Positions 52,218 through 63,950 of a stretch of 64,000 nucleotides of DNA are shown one piece after another. Source of the stretch: Pratylenchus scribneri (Eukaryota; Nematoda; Chromadorea; Rhabditida; Pratylenchidae). Below the pieces are notes generated by a model, which made no database searches, was not told where the DNA came from, and saw only the letters and a program-made list of their open reading frames with translations. The DNA lies in NCBI GenBank assembly GCA_030063045.1, contig JAQSEB010000231.1, forward strand, positions 124,001 through 188,000, in the 5' to 3' direction. Within the stretch, counting starts at the first letter, position 1. The number at the start of each line of letters is the position of its first letter. A program made the position numbers and the translations under genes.

Positions 52218-55200
52218 TAATAAATTTTATCAAAAATATTCAATAATTCAATCGATCGAAAAGTATTTTATGACCATTTTGAGGCCAGAATTTAATTTTT
52301 TTCAAAAATTCCATTAGAATCATTTTCTCCACTCTAAAATAGAGGTATCAAAGCCTTCGATTTTTTAAAATACCTACATATCGATTTTTAACAAATTTTA
52401 TCAAAAATATTCAATAATTCAATCGATCGAAAAGTATTTTATGACCATTTTGAGGCCAGAATTTAATTTTTTTCAAAAATTCCATTAGAATCATATTCTC
52501 CACTCTAAAATAGAGGTATCAAAGCCTTCGATTTTTTAAAATACCTACATATCGATTTTTAACAAATTTTATCAAAAATATTCAATAATTCAATCGATCG
52601 AAAAGTATTTTATGACCATTTTGAGGCCAGAATTTAATTTTTTTCAAAAATATTATTAGAATCATATTCTCCACTCTAAAATAGAGGTATCAAAGCCTTC
52701 GATTTTTTAAAATACCTCATTATTGATTTTTAATAAATTTTATCAAAAATATTCAATAATTCAATCGATCGAAAAGTATTTTATGACCATTTTGAGGCCA
52801 GAATTTAATTTTTTTCAAAAATTCCATTAGAATCATATTCTCCACTCTAAAATAGAGGTATCAAAGCCTTCGATTTTTTAAAATACCTCATTATTGATTT
52901 TTAATAAATTTTATCAAAAATATTCAATAATTCAATCGATCGAAAAGTATTTTATGACCATTTTGAGGCCAGAATTTAATTTTTTTCAAAAATTCCATTA
53001 GAATCATATTCTCCACTCTAAAATAGAGGTATCAAAGCCTTCGATTTTTTAAAATACCTCATTATTGATTTTTAATAAATTTTATCAAAAATATTCAATA
53101 ATTCAATCGATCGAAAAGTATTTTATGACCATTTTGAGGCCAGAATTTAATTTTTTTCAAAAATTCCATTAGAATCATATTCTCCACTCTAAAATAGAGG
53201 TATCAAAGCCTTCGATTTTTTAAAATACCTCATTATTGATTTTTAATAAATTTTATCAAAAATATTCAATAATTCAATCGATCGAAAAGTATTTTATGAC
53301 CATTTTGAGGCCAGAATTTAATTTTTTTCAAAAATTCCATTAGAATCATATTCTCCACTCTAAAATAGAGGTATCAAAGCCTTCGATTTTTTAAAATACC
53401 TCATTATTGATTTTTAATAAATTTTATCAAAAATATTCAATAATTCAATCGATCGAAAAGTATTTTATGACCATTTTGAGGCCAGAATTTAATTTTTTTC
53501 AAAAATTCCATTAGAATCATATTCTCCACTCTAAAATAGAGGTATCAAAGCCTTCGATTTTTTAAAATACCTCATTATTGATTTTTAATAAATTTTATCA
53601 AAAATATTCAATAATTCAATCGATCGAAAAGTATTTTATGACCATTTTGAGGCCAGAATTTAATTTTTTTCAAAAATTCCATTAGAATCATATTCTCCAC
53701 TCTAAAATAGAGGTATCAAAGCCTTCGATTTTTTAAAATACCTCATTATTGATTTTTAATAAATTTTATCAAAAATATTCAATAATTCAATCGATCGAAA
53801 AGTATTTTATGACCATTTTGAGGCCAGAATTTAATTTTTTTCAAAAATTCCATTAGAATCATATTCTCCACTCTAAAATAGAGGTATCAAAGCCTTCGAT
53901 TTTTTAAAATACCTCATTATTGATTTTTAATAAATTTTATCAAAAATATTCAATAATTCAATCGATCGAAAAGTATTTTATGACCATTTTGAGGCTAGAA
54001 TTTAATTTTTTTCAAAAATTCCATTAGAATCATATTCTCCACTCTAAAATAGAGGTATCAAAGCCTTCGATTTTTTAAAATACCTCATTATTGATTTTTA
54101 ATAAATTTTATCAAAAATATTCAATAATTCAATCGATCGAAAAGTATTTTATGACCATTTTGAGGCCAGAATTTAATTTTTTTCAAAAATTCCATTAGAA
54201 TCATATTCTCCACTCTAAAATAGAGGTATCAAAGCCTTCGATTTTTTAAAATACCTCATTATTGATTTTTAATAAATTTTATCAAAAATATTCAATAATT
54301 CAATCGATCGAAAAGTATTTTATGACCATTTTGAGGCTAGAATTTAATTTTTTTCAAAAATTCCATTAGAATCATATTCTCCACTCTAAAATAGAGGTAT
54401 CAAAGCCTTCGATTTTTTAAAATACCTCATTATTGATTTTTAATAAATTTTATCAAAAATATTCAATAATTCAATCGATCGAAAAGTATTTTATGACCAT
54501 TTTGAGGCCAGAATTTAATTTTTTTCAAAAATTCCATTAGAATCATATTCTCCACTCTAAAATAGAGGTATCAAAGCCTTCGATTTTTTAAAATACCTCA
54601 TTATTGATTTTTAATAAATTTTATCAAAAATATTCAATAATTCAATCGATCGAAAAGTATTTTATGACCATTTTGAGGCCAGAATTTAATTTTTTTCAAA
54701 AATTCCATTAGAATCATATTCTCCACTCTAAAATAGAGGTATCAAAGCCTTCGATTTTTTAAAATACCTCATTATTGATTTTTAATAAATTTTATCAAAA
54801 ATATTCAATAATTCAATCGATCGAAAAGTATTTTATGACCATTTTGAGGCCAGAATTTAATTTTTTTCAAAAATTCCATTAGAATCATATTCTCCACTCT
54901 AAAATAGAGGTATCAAAGCCTTCGATTTTTTAAAATACCTCATTATTGATTTTTAATAAATTTTATCAAAAATATTCAATAATTCAATCGATCGAAAAGT
55001 ATTTTATGACCATTTTGAGGCCAGAATTTAATTTTTTTCAAAAATTCCTTTAGAATCATATTCTCCACTCTAAAATAGAGGTATCAAAGCCTTCGATTTT
55101 TTAAAATACCTACATATCGATTTTTAACAAATTTTATCAAAAATATTCAATAATTCAATCGATCGAAAAGTATTTTATGACCATTTTGAGGCCAGAATTT

Positions 55201-55295
55201 AATTTTTTTCAAAAATTCCATTAGAATCATATTCTCCACTCTAAAATAGAGGTATCAAAGCCTTCGATTTTTTAAAATACCTCATTATTGATTTT

Positions 55296-55357
55296 CTCCA
55301 CTCTAAAATAGAGGTATCAAAGCCTTCGATTTTTTAAAATACCTACATATCGATTTT
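55296..55357. repeat. 62-bp short unit, 1 copy, Y-ended
   Basis: Duplicate of 38274. It lies 3 kb past the previous cluster, in a stretch otherwise made of full monomers. Confidence 0.9.
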
Positions 55358-56803
55358 TAACAAATTTTATCAAAAATATTCAATAATTCAATCGATCGAA
55401 AAGTATTTTATGACCATTTTGAGGCCAGAATTTAATTTTTTTCAAAAATTCCATTAGAATCATATTCTCCACTCTAAAATAGAGGTATCAAAGCCTTCGA
55501 TTTTTTAAAATACCTCATTATTGATTTTTAATAAATTTTATCAAAAATATTCAATAATTCAATCGATCGAAAAGTATTTTATGACCATTTTGAGGCCAGA
55601 ATTTAATTTTTTTCAAAAATTCCATTAGAATCATATTCTCCACTCTAAAATAGAGGTATCAAAGCCTTCGATTTTTTAAAATACCTACATATCGATTTTT
55701 AACAAATTTTATCAAAAATATTCAATAATTCAATCGATCGAAAAGTATTTTATGACCATTTTGAGGCCAGAATTTAATTTTTTTCAAAAATTCCATTAGA
55801 ATCATATTCTCCACTCTAAAATAGAGGTATCAAAGCCTTCGATTTTTTAAAATACCTACATATCGATTTTTAACAAATTTTATCAAAAATATTCAATAAT
55901 TCAATCGATCGAAAAGTATTTTATGACCATTTTGAGGCCAGAATTTAATTTTTTTCAAAAATTCCATTAGAATCATATTCTCCACTCTAAAATAGAGGTA
56001 TCAAAGCCTTCGATTTTTTAAAATACCTCATTATTGATTTTTAATAAATTTTATCAAAAATATTCAATAATTCAATCGATCGAAAAGTATTTTATGACCA
56101 TTTTGAGGCCAGAATTTAATTTTTTTCAAAAATTCCATTAGAATCATATTCTCCACTCTAAAATAGAGGTATCAAAGCCTTCGATTTTTTAAAATACCTA
56201 CATATCGATTTTTAACAAATTTTATCAAAAATATTCAATAATTCAATCGATCGAAAAGTATTTTATGACCATTTTGAGGCCAGAATTTAATTTTTTTCAA
56301 AAATTCCATTAGAATCATATTCTCCACTCTAAAATAGAGGTATCAAAGCCTTCGATTTTTTAAAATACCTCATTATTGATTTTTAATAAATTTTATCAAA
56401 AATATTCAATAATTCAATCGATCGAAAAGTATTTTATGACCATTTTGAGGCCAGAATTTAATTTTTTTCAAAAATTCCATTAGAATCATATTCTCCACTC
56501 TAAAATAGAGGTATCAAAGCCTTCGATTTTTTAAAATACCTACATATCGATTTTTAACAAATTTTATCAAAAATATTCAATAATTCAATCGATCGAAAAG
56601 TATTTTATGACCATTTTGAGGCCAGAATTTAATTTTTTTCAAAAATTCCATTAGAATCATATTCTCCACTCTAAAATAGAGGTATCAAAGCCTTCGATTT
56701 TTTAAAATACCTCATTATTGATTTTTAACAAATTTTATCAAAAATATTCAATAATTCAATCGATCGAAAAGTATTTTATGACCATTTTGAGGCCAGAATT
56801 TAA

Positions 56804-56813
56804 TTTTTTTTTT
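56804..56813. repeat. T10 run in a GAAAAATATTATT monomer
   Basis: Counterpart of 39782 at 17,022 bp. It is also preceded by an L/Y hybrid end (56710-56732). Confidence 0.85.
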
Positions 56814-57242
56814 GAAAAATATTATTAGAATCATATTCTCCACTCTAAAATAGAGGTATCAAAGCCTTCGATTTTTTAAAATACCTCATTATTGATTTTT
56901 AATAAATTTTATCAAAAATATTCAATAATTCAATCGATCGAAAAGTATTTTATGACCATTTTGAGGCCAGAATTTAATTTTTTTCAAAAATATTATTAGA
57001 ATCATATTCTTCACTCTAAAATAGAGGTATCAAAGCCTTCGATTTTTTAAAATACCTCATTATTGATTTTTAATAAATTTTATCAAAAATATTCAATAAT
57101 TCAATCGATCGAAAAGTATTTTATGACCATTTTGAGGCCAGAATTTAATTTTTTTTAAAAAATTCCATTAGAATCATATTCTCCACTCTAAAATAGAGGT
57201 ATCAAAGCCTTCGATTTTTTAAAATACCTCATTATTGATTTT

Positions 57243-57304
57243 CTCCACTCTAAAATAGAGGTATCAAAGCCTTCGATTTTTTAAAATACCTCATTATTGA
57301 TTTT
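57243..57304. repeat. 62-bp short unit, 1 copy
   Basis: Duplicate of 40220. The parent monomer has an altered run of T8 followed by A6 at 57149-57162. Confidence 0.9.
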
Positions 57305-58527
57305 TAATAAATTTTATCAAAAATATTCAATAATTCAATCGATCGAAAAGTATTTTATGACCATTTTGAGGCCAGAATTTAATTTTTTTCAAAAATTCCA
57401 TTAGAATCATATTCTCCACTCTAAAATAGAGGTATCAAAGCCTTCGATTTTTTAAAATACCTCATTATTGATTTTTAATAAATTTTATCAAAAATATTCA
57501 ATAATTCAATCGATCGAAAAGTATTTTATGACCATTTTGAGGCCAGAATTTAATTTTTTTCAAAAATTCCATTAGAATCATATTCTCCACTCTAAAATAG
57601 AGGTATCAAAGCCTTCGATTTTTTAAAATACCTCATTATTGATTTTTAATAAATTTTATCAAAAATATTCAATAATTCAATCGATCGAAAAGTATTTTAT
57701 GACCATTTTGAGGCCAGAATTTAATTTTTTTCAAAAATTCCATTAGAATCATATTCTCCACTCTAAAATAGAGGTATCAAAGCCTTCGATTTTTTAAAAT
57801 ACCTCATTATTGATTTTTAATAAATTTTATCAAAAATATTCAATAATTCAATCGATCGAAAAGTATTTTATGACCATTTTGAGGCCAGAATTTAATTTTT
57901 TTCAAAAATTCCATTAGAATCATATTCTCCACTCTAAAATAGAGGTATCAAAGCCTTCGATTTTTTAAAATACCTCATTATTGATTTTTAATAAATTTTA
58001 TCAAAAATATTCAATAATTCAATCGATCGAAAAGTATTTTATGACCATTTTGAGGCCAGAATTTAATTTTTTTCAAAAATTCCATTAGAATCATATTCTC
58101 CACTTTAAAATAGAGGTATCAAAGCCTTCGATTTTTTAAAATACCTCATTATTGATTTTTAATAAATTTTATCAAAAATATTCAATAATTCAATCGATCG
58201 AAAAGTATTTTATGACCATTTTGAGGCCAGAATTTAATTTTTTTCAAAAATTCCATTAGAATCATATTCTCCACTCTAAAATAGAGGTATCAAAGCCTTC
58301 GATTTTTTAAATTACCTCATTATTGATTTTTAATAAATTTTATCAAAAATATTCAATAATTCAATCGATCGAAAAGTATTTTATGACCATTTTGAGGCCA
58401 GAATTTAATTTTTTTCAAAAATTCCATTAGAATCATATTCTCCACTCTAAAATAGAGGTATCAAAGCCTTCGATTTTTTAAAATACCTCATTATTGATTT
58501 TTAATAAATTTTATCAAAAATATTCAA

Positions 58528-59335
58528 TAATTCAATCGATCGAAAAGTATTTTATGACCATTTTGAGGCCAGAATTTAATTTTTTTGAAAAATTCCATTA
58601 GAATCATATTCTCCACTCTAAAATAGAGGTATCAAAGCCTTCGATTTTTTAAAATACCTCATTATTGATTTTCTCCACTCTAAAATAGAGGTATCAAAGC
58701 CTTCGATTTTTTAAAATACCTCATTATTGATTTTCTCCACTCTAAAATAGAGGTATCAAAGCCTTCGATTTTTTAAAATACCTCATTATTGATTTTTAAT
58801 AAATTTTATCAAAAATATTCAATAATTCAATCGATCGAAAAGTATTTTATGACCATTTTGAGGCCAGAATTTAATTTTTTTCAAAAATTCCATTAGAATC
58901 ATATTCTCCACTCTAAAATAGAGGTATCAAAGCCTTCGATTTTTTAAAATACCTCATTATTGATTTTTAATAAATTTTATCAAAAATATTCAATAATTCA
59001 ATCGATCGAAAAGTATTTTATGACCATTTTGAGGCCAGAATTTAATTTTTTTCAAAAATTCCATTAGAATCATATTCTCCACTCTAAAATAGAGGTATCA
59101 AAGCCTTCGATTTTTTAAAATACCTACATATCGATTTTTAACAAATTTTATCAAAAATATTCAATAATTCAATCGATCGAAAAGTATTTTATGACCATTT
59201 TGAGGCCAGAATTTAATTTTTTTGAAAAATTCCATTAGAATCATATTCTCCACTCTAAAATAGAGGTATCAAAGCCTTCGATTTTTTAAAATACCTCATT
59301 ATTGATTTTTAATAAATTTTATCAAAAATATTCAA
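58528..59335. repeat. 808-bp higher-order repeat, copy 1
   Basis: Order: G-form L monomer, two 62-bp units, C-form L, C-form Y, G-form L (4 x 171 + 2 x 62). By eye it is identical to the next two copies. Confidence 0.9.
58673..58796. repeat. 62-bp short unit, 2 copies
   Basis: Short-unit part of the first 808-bp higher-order copy. Confidence 0.9.
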
Positions 59336-60143
59336 TAATTCAATCGATCGAAAAGTATTTTATGACCATTTTGAGGCCAGAATTTAATTTTTTTGAAAAA
59401 TTCCATTAGAATCATATTCTCCACTCTAAAATAGAGGTATCAAAGCCTTCGATTTTTTAAAATACCTCATTATTGATTTTCTCCACTCTAAAATAGAGGT
59501 ATCAAAGCCTTCGATTTTTTAAAATACCTCATTATTGATTTTCTCCACTCTAAAATAGAGGTATCAAAGCCTTCGATTTTTTAAAATACCTCATTATTGA
59601 TTTTTAATAAATTTTATCAAAAATATTCAATAATTCAATCGATCGAAAAGTATTTTATGACCATTTTGAGGCCAGAATTTAATTTTTTTCAAAAATTCCA
59701 TTAGAATCATATTCTCCACTCTAAAATAGAGGTATCAAAGCCTTCGATTTTTTAAAATACCTCATTATTGATTTTTAATAAATTTTATCAAAAATATTCA
59801 ATAATTCAATCGATCGAAAAGTATTTTATGACCATTTTGAGGCCAGAATTTAATTTTTTTCAAAAATTCCATTAGAATCATATTCTCCACTCTAAAATAG
59901 AGGTATCAAAGCCTTCGATTTTTTAAAATACCTACATATCGATTTTTAACAAATTTTATCAAAAATATTCAATAATTCAATCGATCGAAAAGTATTTTAT
60001 GACCATTTTGAGGCCAGAATTTAATTTTTTTGAAAAATTCCATTAGAATCATATTCTCCACTCTAAAATAGAGGTATCAAAGCCTTCGATTTTTTAAAAT
60101 ACCTCATTATTGATTTTTAATAAATTTTATCAAAAATATTCAA
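59336..60143. repeat. 808-bp higher-order repeat, copy 2
   Basis: Directly adjoins copy 1 with the same order of types. No difference noticed, which suggests very recent triplication. Confidence 0.9.
59481..59604. repeat. 62-bp short unit, 2 copies
   Basis: Short-unit part of the second 808-bp copy. Confidence 0.9.
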
Positions 60144-60951
60144 TAATTCAATCGATCGAAAAGTATTTTATGACCATTTTGAGGCCAGAATTTAATTTTT
60201 TTGAAAAATTCCATTAGAATCATATTCTCCACTCTAAAATAGAGGTATCAAAGCCTTCGATTTTTTAAAATACCTCATTATTGATTTTCTCCACTCTAAA
60301 ATAGAGGTATCAAAGCCTTCGATTTTTTAAAATACCTCATTATTGATTTTCTCCACTCTAAAATAGAGGTATCAAAGCCTTCGATTTTTTAAAATACCTC
60401 ATTATTGATTTTTAATAAATTTTATCAAAAATATTCAATAATTCAATCGATCGAAAAGTATTTTATGACCATTTTGAGGCCAGAATTTAATTTTTTTCAA
60501 AAATTCCATTAGAATCATATTCTCCACTCTAAAATAGAGGTATCAAAGCCTTCGATTTTTTAAAATACCTCATTATTGATTTTTAATAAATTTTATCAAA
60601 AATATTCAATAATTCAATCGATCGAAAAGTATTTTATGACCATTTTGAGGCCAGAATTTAATTTTTTTCAAAAATTCCATTAGAATCATATTCTCCACTC
60701 TAAAATAGAGGTATCAAAGCCTTCGATTTTTTAAAATACCTACATATCGATTTTTAACAAATTTTATCAAAAATATTCAATAATTCAATCGATCGAAAAG
60801 TATTTTATGACCATTTTGAGGCCAGAATTTAATTTTTTTGAAAAATTCCATTAGAATCATATTCTCCACTCTAAAATAGAGGTATCAAAGCCTTCGATTT
60901 TTTAAAATACCTCATTATTGATTTTTAATAAATTTTATCAAAAATATTCAA
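60144..60951. repeat. 808-bp higher-order repeat, copy 3
   Basis: Third copy. It ends directly at the T10 monomer that precedes the five-copy short-unit run. Its Y monomer and following sequence are already shared with the 43.56-kb segment of the large duplication. Confidence 0.9.
60289..60412. repeat. 62-bp short unit, 2 copies
   Basis: Short-unit part of the third 808-bp copy. Confidence 0.9.
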
Positions 60952-61003
60952 TAATTCAATCGATCGAAAAGTATTTTATGACCATTTTGAGGCCAGAATT
61001 TAA

Positions 61004-61013
61004 TTTTTTTTTT
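61004..61013. repeat. T10 run in a GAAAAATATTATT monomer
   Basis: Parent of the third five-copy run, and counterpart of 43874 at 17,130 bp. Confidence 0.85.
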
Positions 61014-61099
61014 GAAAAATATTATTAGAATCATATTCTCCACTCTAAAATAGAGGTATCAAAGCCTTCGATTTTTTAAAATACCTCATTATTGATTTT

Positions 61100-61409
61100 C
61101 TCCACTCTAAAATAGAGGTATCAAAGCCTTCGATTTTTTAAAATACCTCATTATTGATTTTCTCCACTCTAAAATAGAGGTATCAAAGCCTTCGATTTTT
61201 TAAAATACCTCATTATTGATTTTCTCCACTCTAAAATAGAGGTATCAAAGCCTTCGATTTTTTAAAATACCTCATTATTGATTTTCTCCACTCTAAAATA
61301 GAGGTATCAAAGCCTTCGATTTTTTAAAATACCTCATTATTGATTTTCTCCACTCTAAAATAGAGGTATCAAAGCCTTCGATTTTTTAAAATACCTACAT
61401 ATCGATTTT
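61100..61409. repeat. 62-bp short unit, 5 copies
   Basis: Equivalent of 43970 at an offset of 17,130 bp. The last unit ends in a complete Y haplotype rather than the L/Y hybrid of its two relatives. Confidence 0.9.
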
Positions 61410-61487
61410 TAACAAATTTTATCAAAAATATTCAATAATTCAATCGATCGAAAAGTATTTTATGACCATTTTGAGGCCAGAATTTAA

Positions 61488-61497
61488 TTTTTTTTTT
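61488..61497. repeat. T10 run in a GAAAAATATTATT monomer
   Basis: Counterpart of 44358. Here the preceding end is a full Y haplotype. Confidence 0.85.
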
Positions 61498-63287
61498 GAA
61501 AAATATTATTAGAATCATATTCTCCACTCTAAAATAGAGGTATCAAAGCCTTCGATTTTTTAAAATACCTACATATCGATTTTTAACAAATTTTATCAAA
61601 AATATTCAATAATTCAATCGATCGAAAAGTATTTTATGACCATTTTGAGGCCAGAATTTAATTTTTTTGAAAAATTCCATTAGAATCATCTCCACTCTAA
61701 AATAGAGGTATCAAAGCCTTCGATTTTTTAAAATACCTCATTATTGATTTTTAATAAATTTTATCAAAAATATTCAATAATTCAATCGATCGAAAAGTAT
61801 TTTATGACCATTTTGAGGCCAGAATTTAATTTTTTTCAAAAATTCCATTAGAATCATATTCTCCACTCTAAAATAGAGGTATCAAAGCCTTCGATTTTTT
61901 AAAATACCTACATATCGATTTTTAACAAATTTTATCAAAAATATTCAATAATTCAATCGATCGAAAAGTATTTTATGACCATTTTGAGGCCAGAATTTAA
62001 TTTTTTTGAAAAATTCCATTAGAATCATCTCCACTCTAAAATAGAGGTATCAAAGCCTTCGATTTTTTAAAATACCTCATTATTGATTTTTAATAAATTT
62101 TATCAAAAATATTCAATAATTCAATCGATCGAAAAGTATTTTATGACCATTTTGAGGCCAGAATTTAATTTTTTTCAAAAATTCCATTAGAATCATATTC
62201 TCCACTCTAAAATAGAGGTATCAAAGCCTTCGATTTTTTAAAATACCTACATATCGATTTTTAACAAATTTTATCAAAAATATTCAATAATTCAATCGAT
62301 CGAAAAGTATTTTATGACCATTTTGAGGCCAGAATTTAATTTTTTTCAAAAATTCCTTTAGAATCATATTCTCCACTCTAAAATAGAGGTATCAAAGCCT
62401 TCGATTTTTTAAAATACCTACATATCGATTTTTAACAAATTTTATCAAAAATATTCAATAATTCAATCGATCGAAAAGTATTTTATGAACATTTTGAGGC
62501 CAGAATTTAATTTTTTTCAAAAATTCCTTTAGAATCATATTCTCCACTCTAAAATAGAGGTATCAAAGCCTTCGATTTTTTAAAATACCTACATATCGAT
62601 TTTTAACAAATTTTATCAAAAATATTCAATAATTCAATCGATCGAAAAGTATTTTATGACCATTTTGAGGCCAGAATTTAATTTTTTTCAAAAATTCCAT
62701 TAGAATCATATTCTCCACTCTAAAATAGAGGTATCAAAGCCTTCGATTTTTTAAAATACCTCATTATTGATTTTTAATAAATTTTATCAAAAATATTCAA
62801 TAATTCAATCGATCGAAAAGTATTTTATGACCATTTTGAGGCCAGAATTTAATTTTTTTCAAAAATTCCATTAGAATCATATTCTCCACTCTAAAATAGA
62901 GGTATCAAAGCCTTCGATTTTTTAAAATACCTCATTATTGATTTTTAATAAATTTTATCAAAAATATTCAATAATTCAATCGATCGAAAAGTATTTTATG
63001 ACCATTTTGAGGCCAGAATTTAATTTTTTTCAAAAATTCCATTAGAATCATATTCTCCACTCTAAAATAGAGGTATCAAAGCCTTCGATTTTTTAAAATA
63101 CCTCATTATTGATTTTTAATAAATTTTATCAAAAATATTCAATAATTCAATCGATCGAAAAGTATTTTATGACCATTTTGAGGCCAGAATTTAATTTTTT
63201 TGAAAAATTCCATTAGAATCATATTCTCCACTCTAAAATAGAGGTATCAAAGCCTTCGATTTTTTAAAATACCTCATTATTGATTTT

Positions 63288-63349
63288 CTCCACTCTAAAA
63301 TAGAGGTATCAAAGCCTTCGATTTTTTAAAATACCTCATTATTGATTTT
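63288..63349. repeat. 62-bp short unit, 1 copy (last in window)
   Basis: L-ended single unit after a G-form monomer. Confidence 0.9.
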
Positions 63350-63940
63350 TAATAAATTTTATCAAAAATATTCAATAATTCAATCGATCGAAAAGTATTT
63401 TATGACCATTTTGAGGCCAGAATTTAATTTTTTTCAAAAATTCCATTAGAATCATATTCTCCACTCTAAAATAGAGGTATCAAAGCCTTCGATTTTTTAA
63501 AATACCTCATTATTGATTTTTAATAAATTTTATCAAAAATATTCAATAATTCAATCGATCGAAAAGTATTTTATGACCATTTTGAGGCCAGAATTTAATT
63601 TTTTTCAAAAATTCCATTAGAATCATATTCTCCACTCTAAAATAGAGGTATCAAAGCCTTCGATTTTTTAAAATACCTACATATCGATTTTTAACAAATT
63701 TTATCAAAAATATTCAATAATTCAATCGATCGAAAAGTATTTTATGACCATTTTGAGGCCAGAATTTAATTTTTTTGAAAAATTCCATTAGAATCATATT
63801 CTCCACTCTAAAATAGAGGTATCAAAGCCTTCGATTTTTTAAAATACCTCATTATTGATTTTTAATAAATTTTATCAAAAATATTCAATAATTCAATCGA
63901 TCGAAAAGTATTTTATGACCATTTTGAGGCCAGAATTTAA

Positions 63941-63950
63941 TTTTTTTTTT
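63941..63950. repeat. T10 run in the final, truncated monomer
   Basis: The monomer starting at 63889 has the T10-G variant and is cut by the window end. In all three earlier cases where the T10 follows a normal L end, a five-copy short-unit run comes next, so one may lie just beyond the window. That is a prediction. Confidence 0.8.

Larger units (their letters stand above)
47430..52323. repeat. Large duplication, downstream copy, segment 1
   Basis: Counterpart of 27163-32055. Its own private change is ACTTCATT near 48971. The match ends at base 52324, where TCATTTTCTCC meets the normal TCATATTCTCC at 32056. Confidence 0.85.
48254..52546. repeat. Higher-order repeat of 2,704 bp, about 1.6 copies
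   Basis: The unit has 14 full monomers and five short units in a 2-then-3 arrangement. Short clusters 48862/49328 recur at 51566/52032, and the marker TCATTTTCTCC at 49620 recurs at 52324. Matching ends upstream where C-form faces G-form (48253 against 50957) and downstream where an L end faces a Y end (49843 against 52547). Confidence 0.85.
54339..58501. repeat. Large duplication, downstream copy, segment 2
   Basis: Counterpart of 37317-41478. The match starts just after GAGGCTAG (T at 54338) and ends where a short unit in the upstream copy faces a full monomer here. Private changes are CACTTTAAAA near 58105 and AAATTACC near 58312. Confidence 0.85.
60691..62346. repeat. Large duplication, downstream copy, segment 3
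   Basis: Counterpart of 43561-45216. The match ends at G-form (45217) against C-form (62347). The following two monomers carry ATTCCTTTAG, and one has ATGAACATTT near 62488. Confidence 0.85.
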
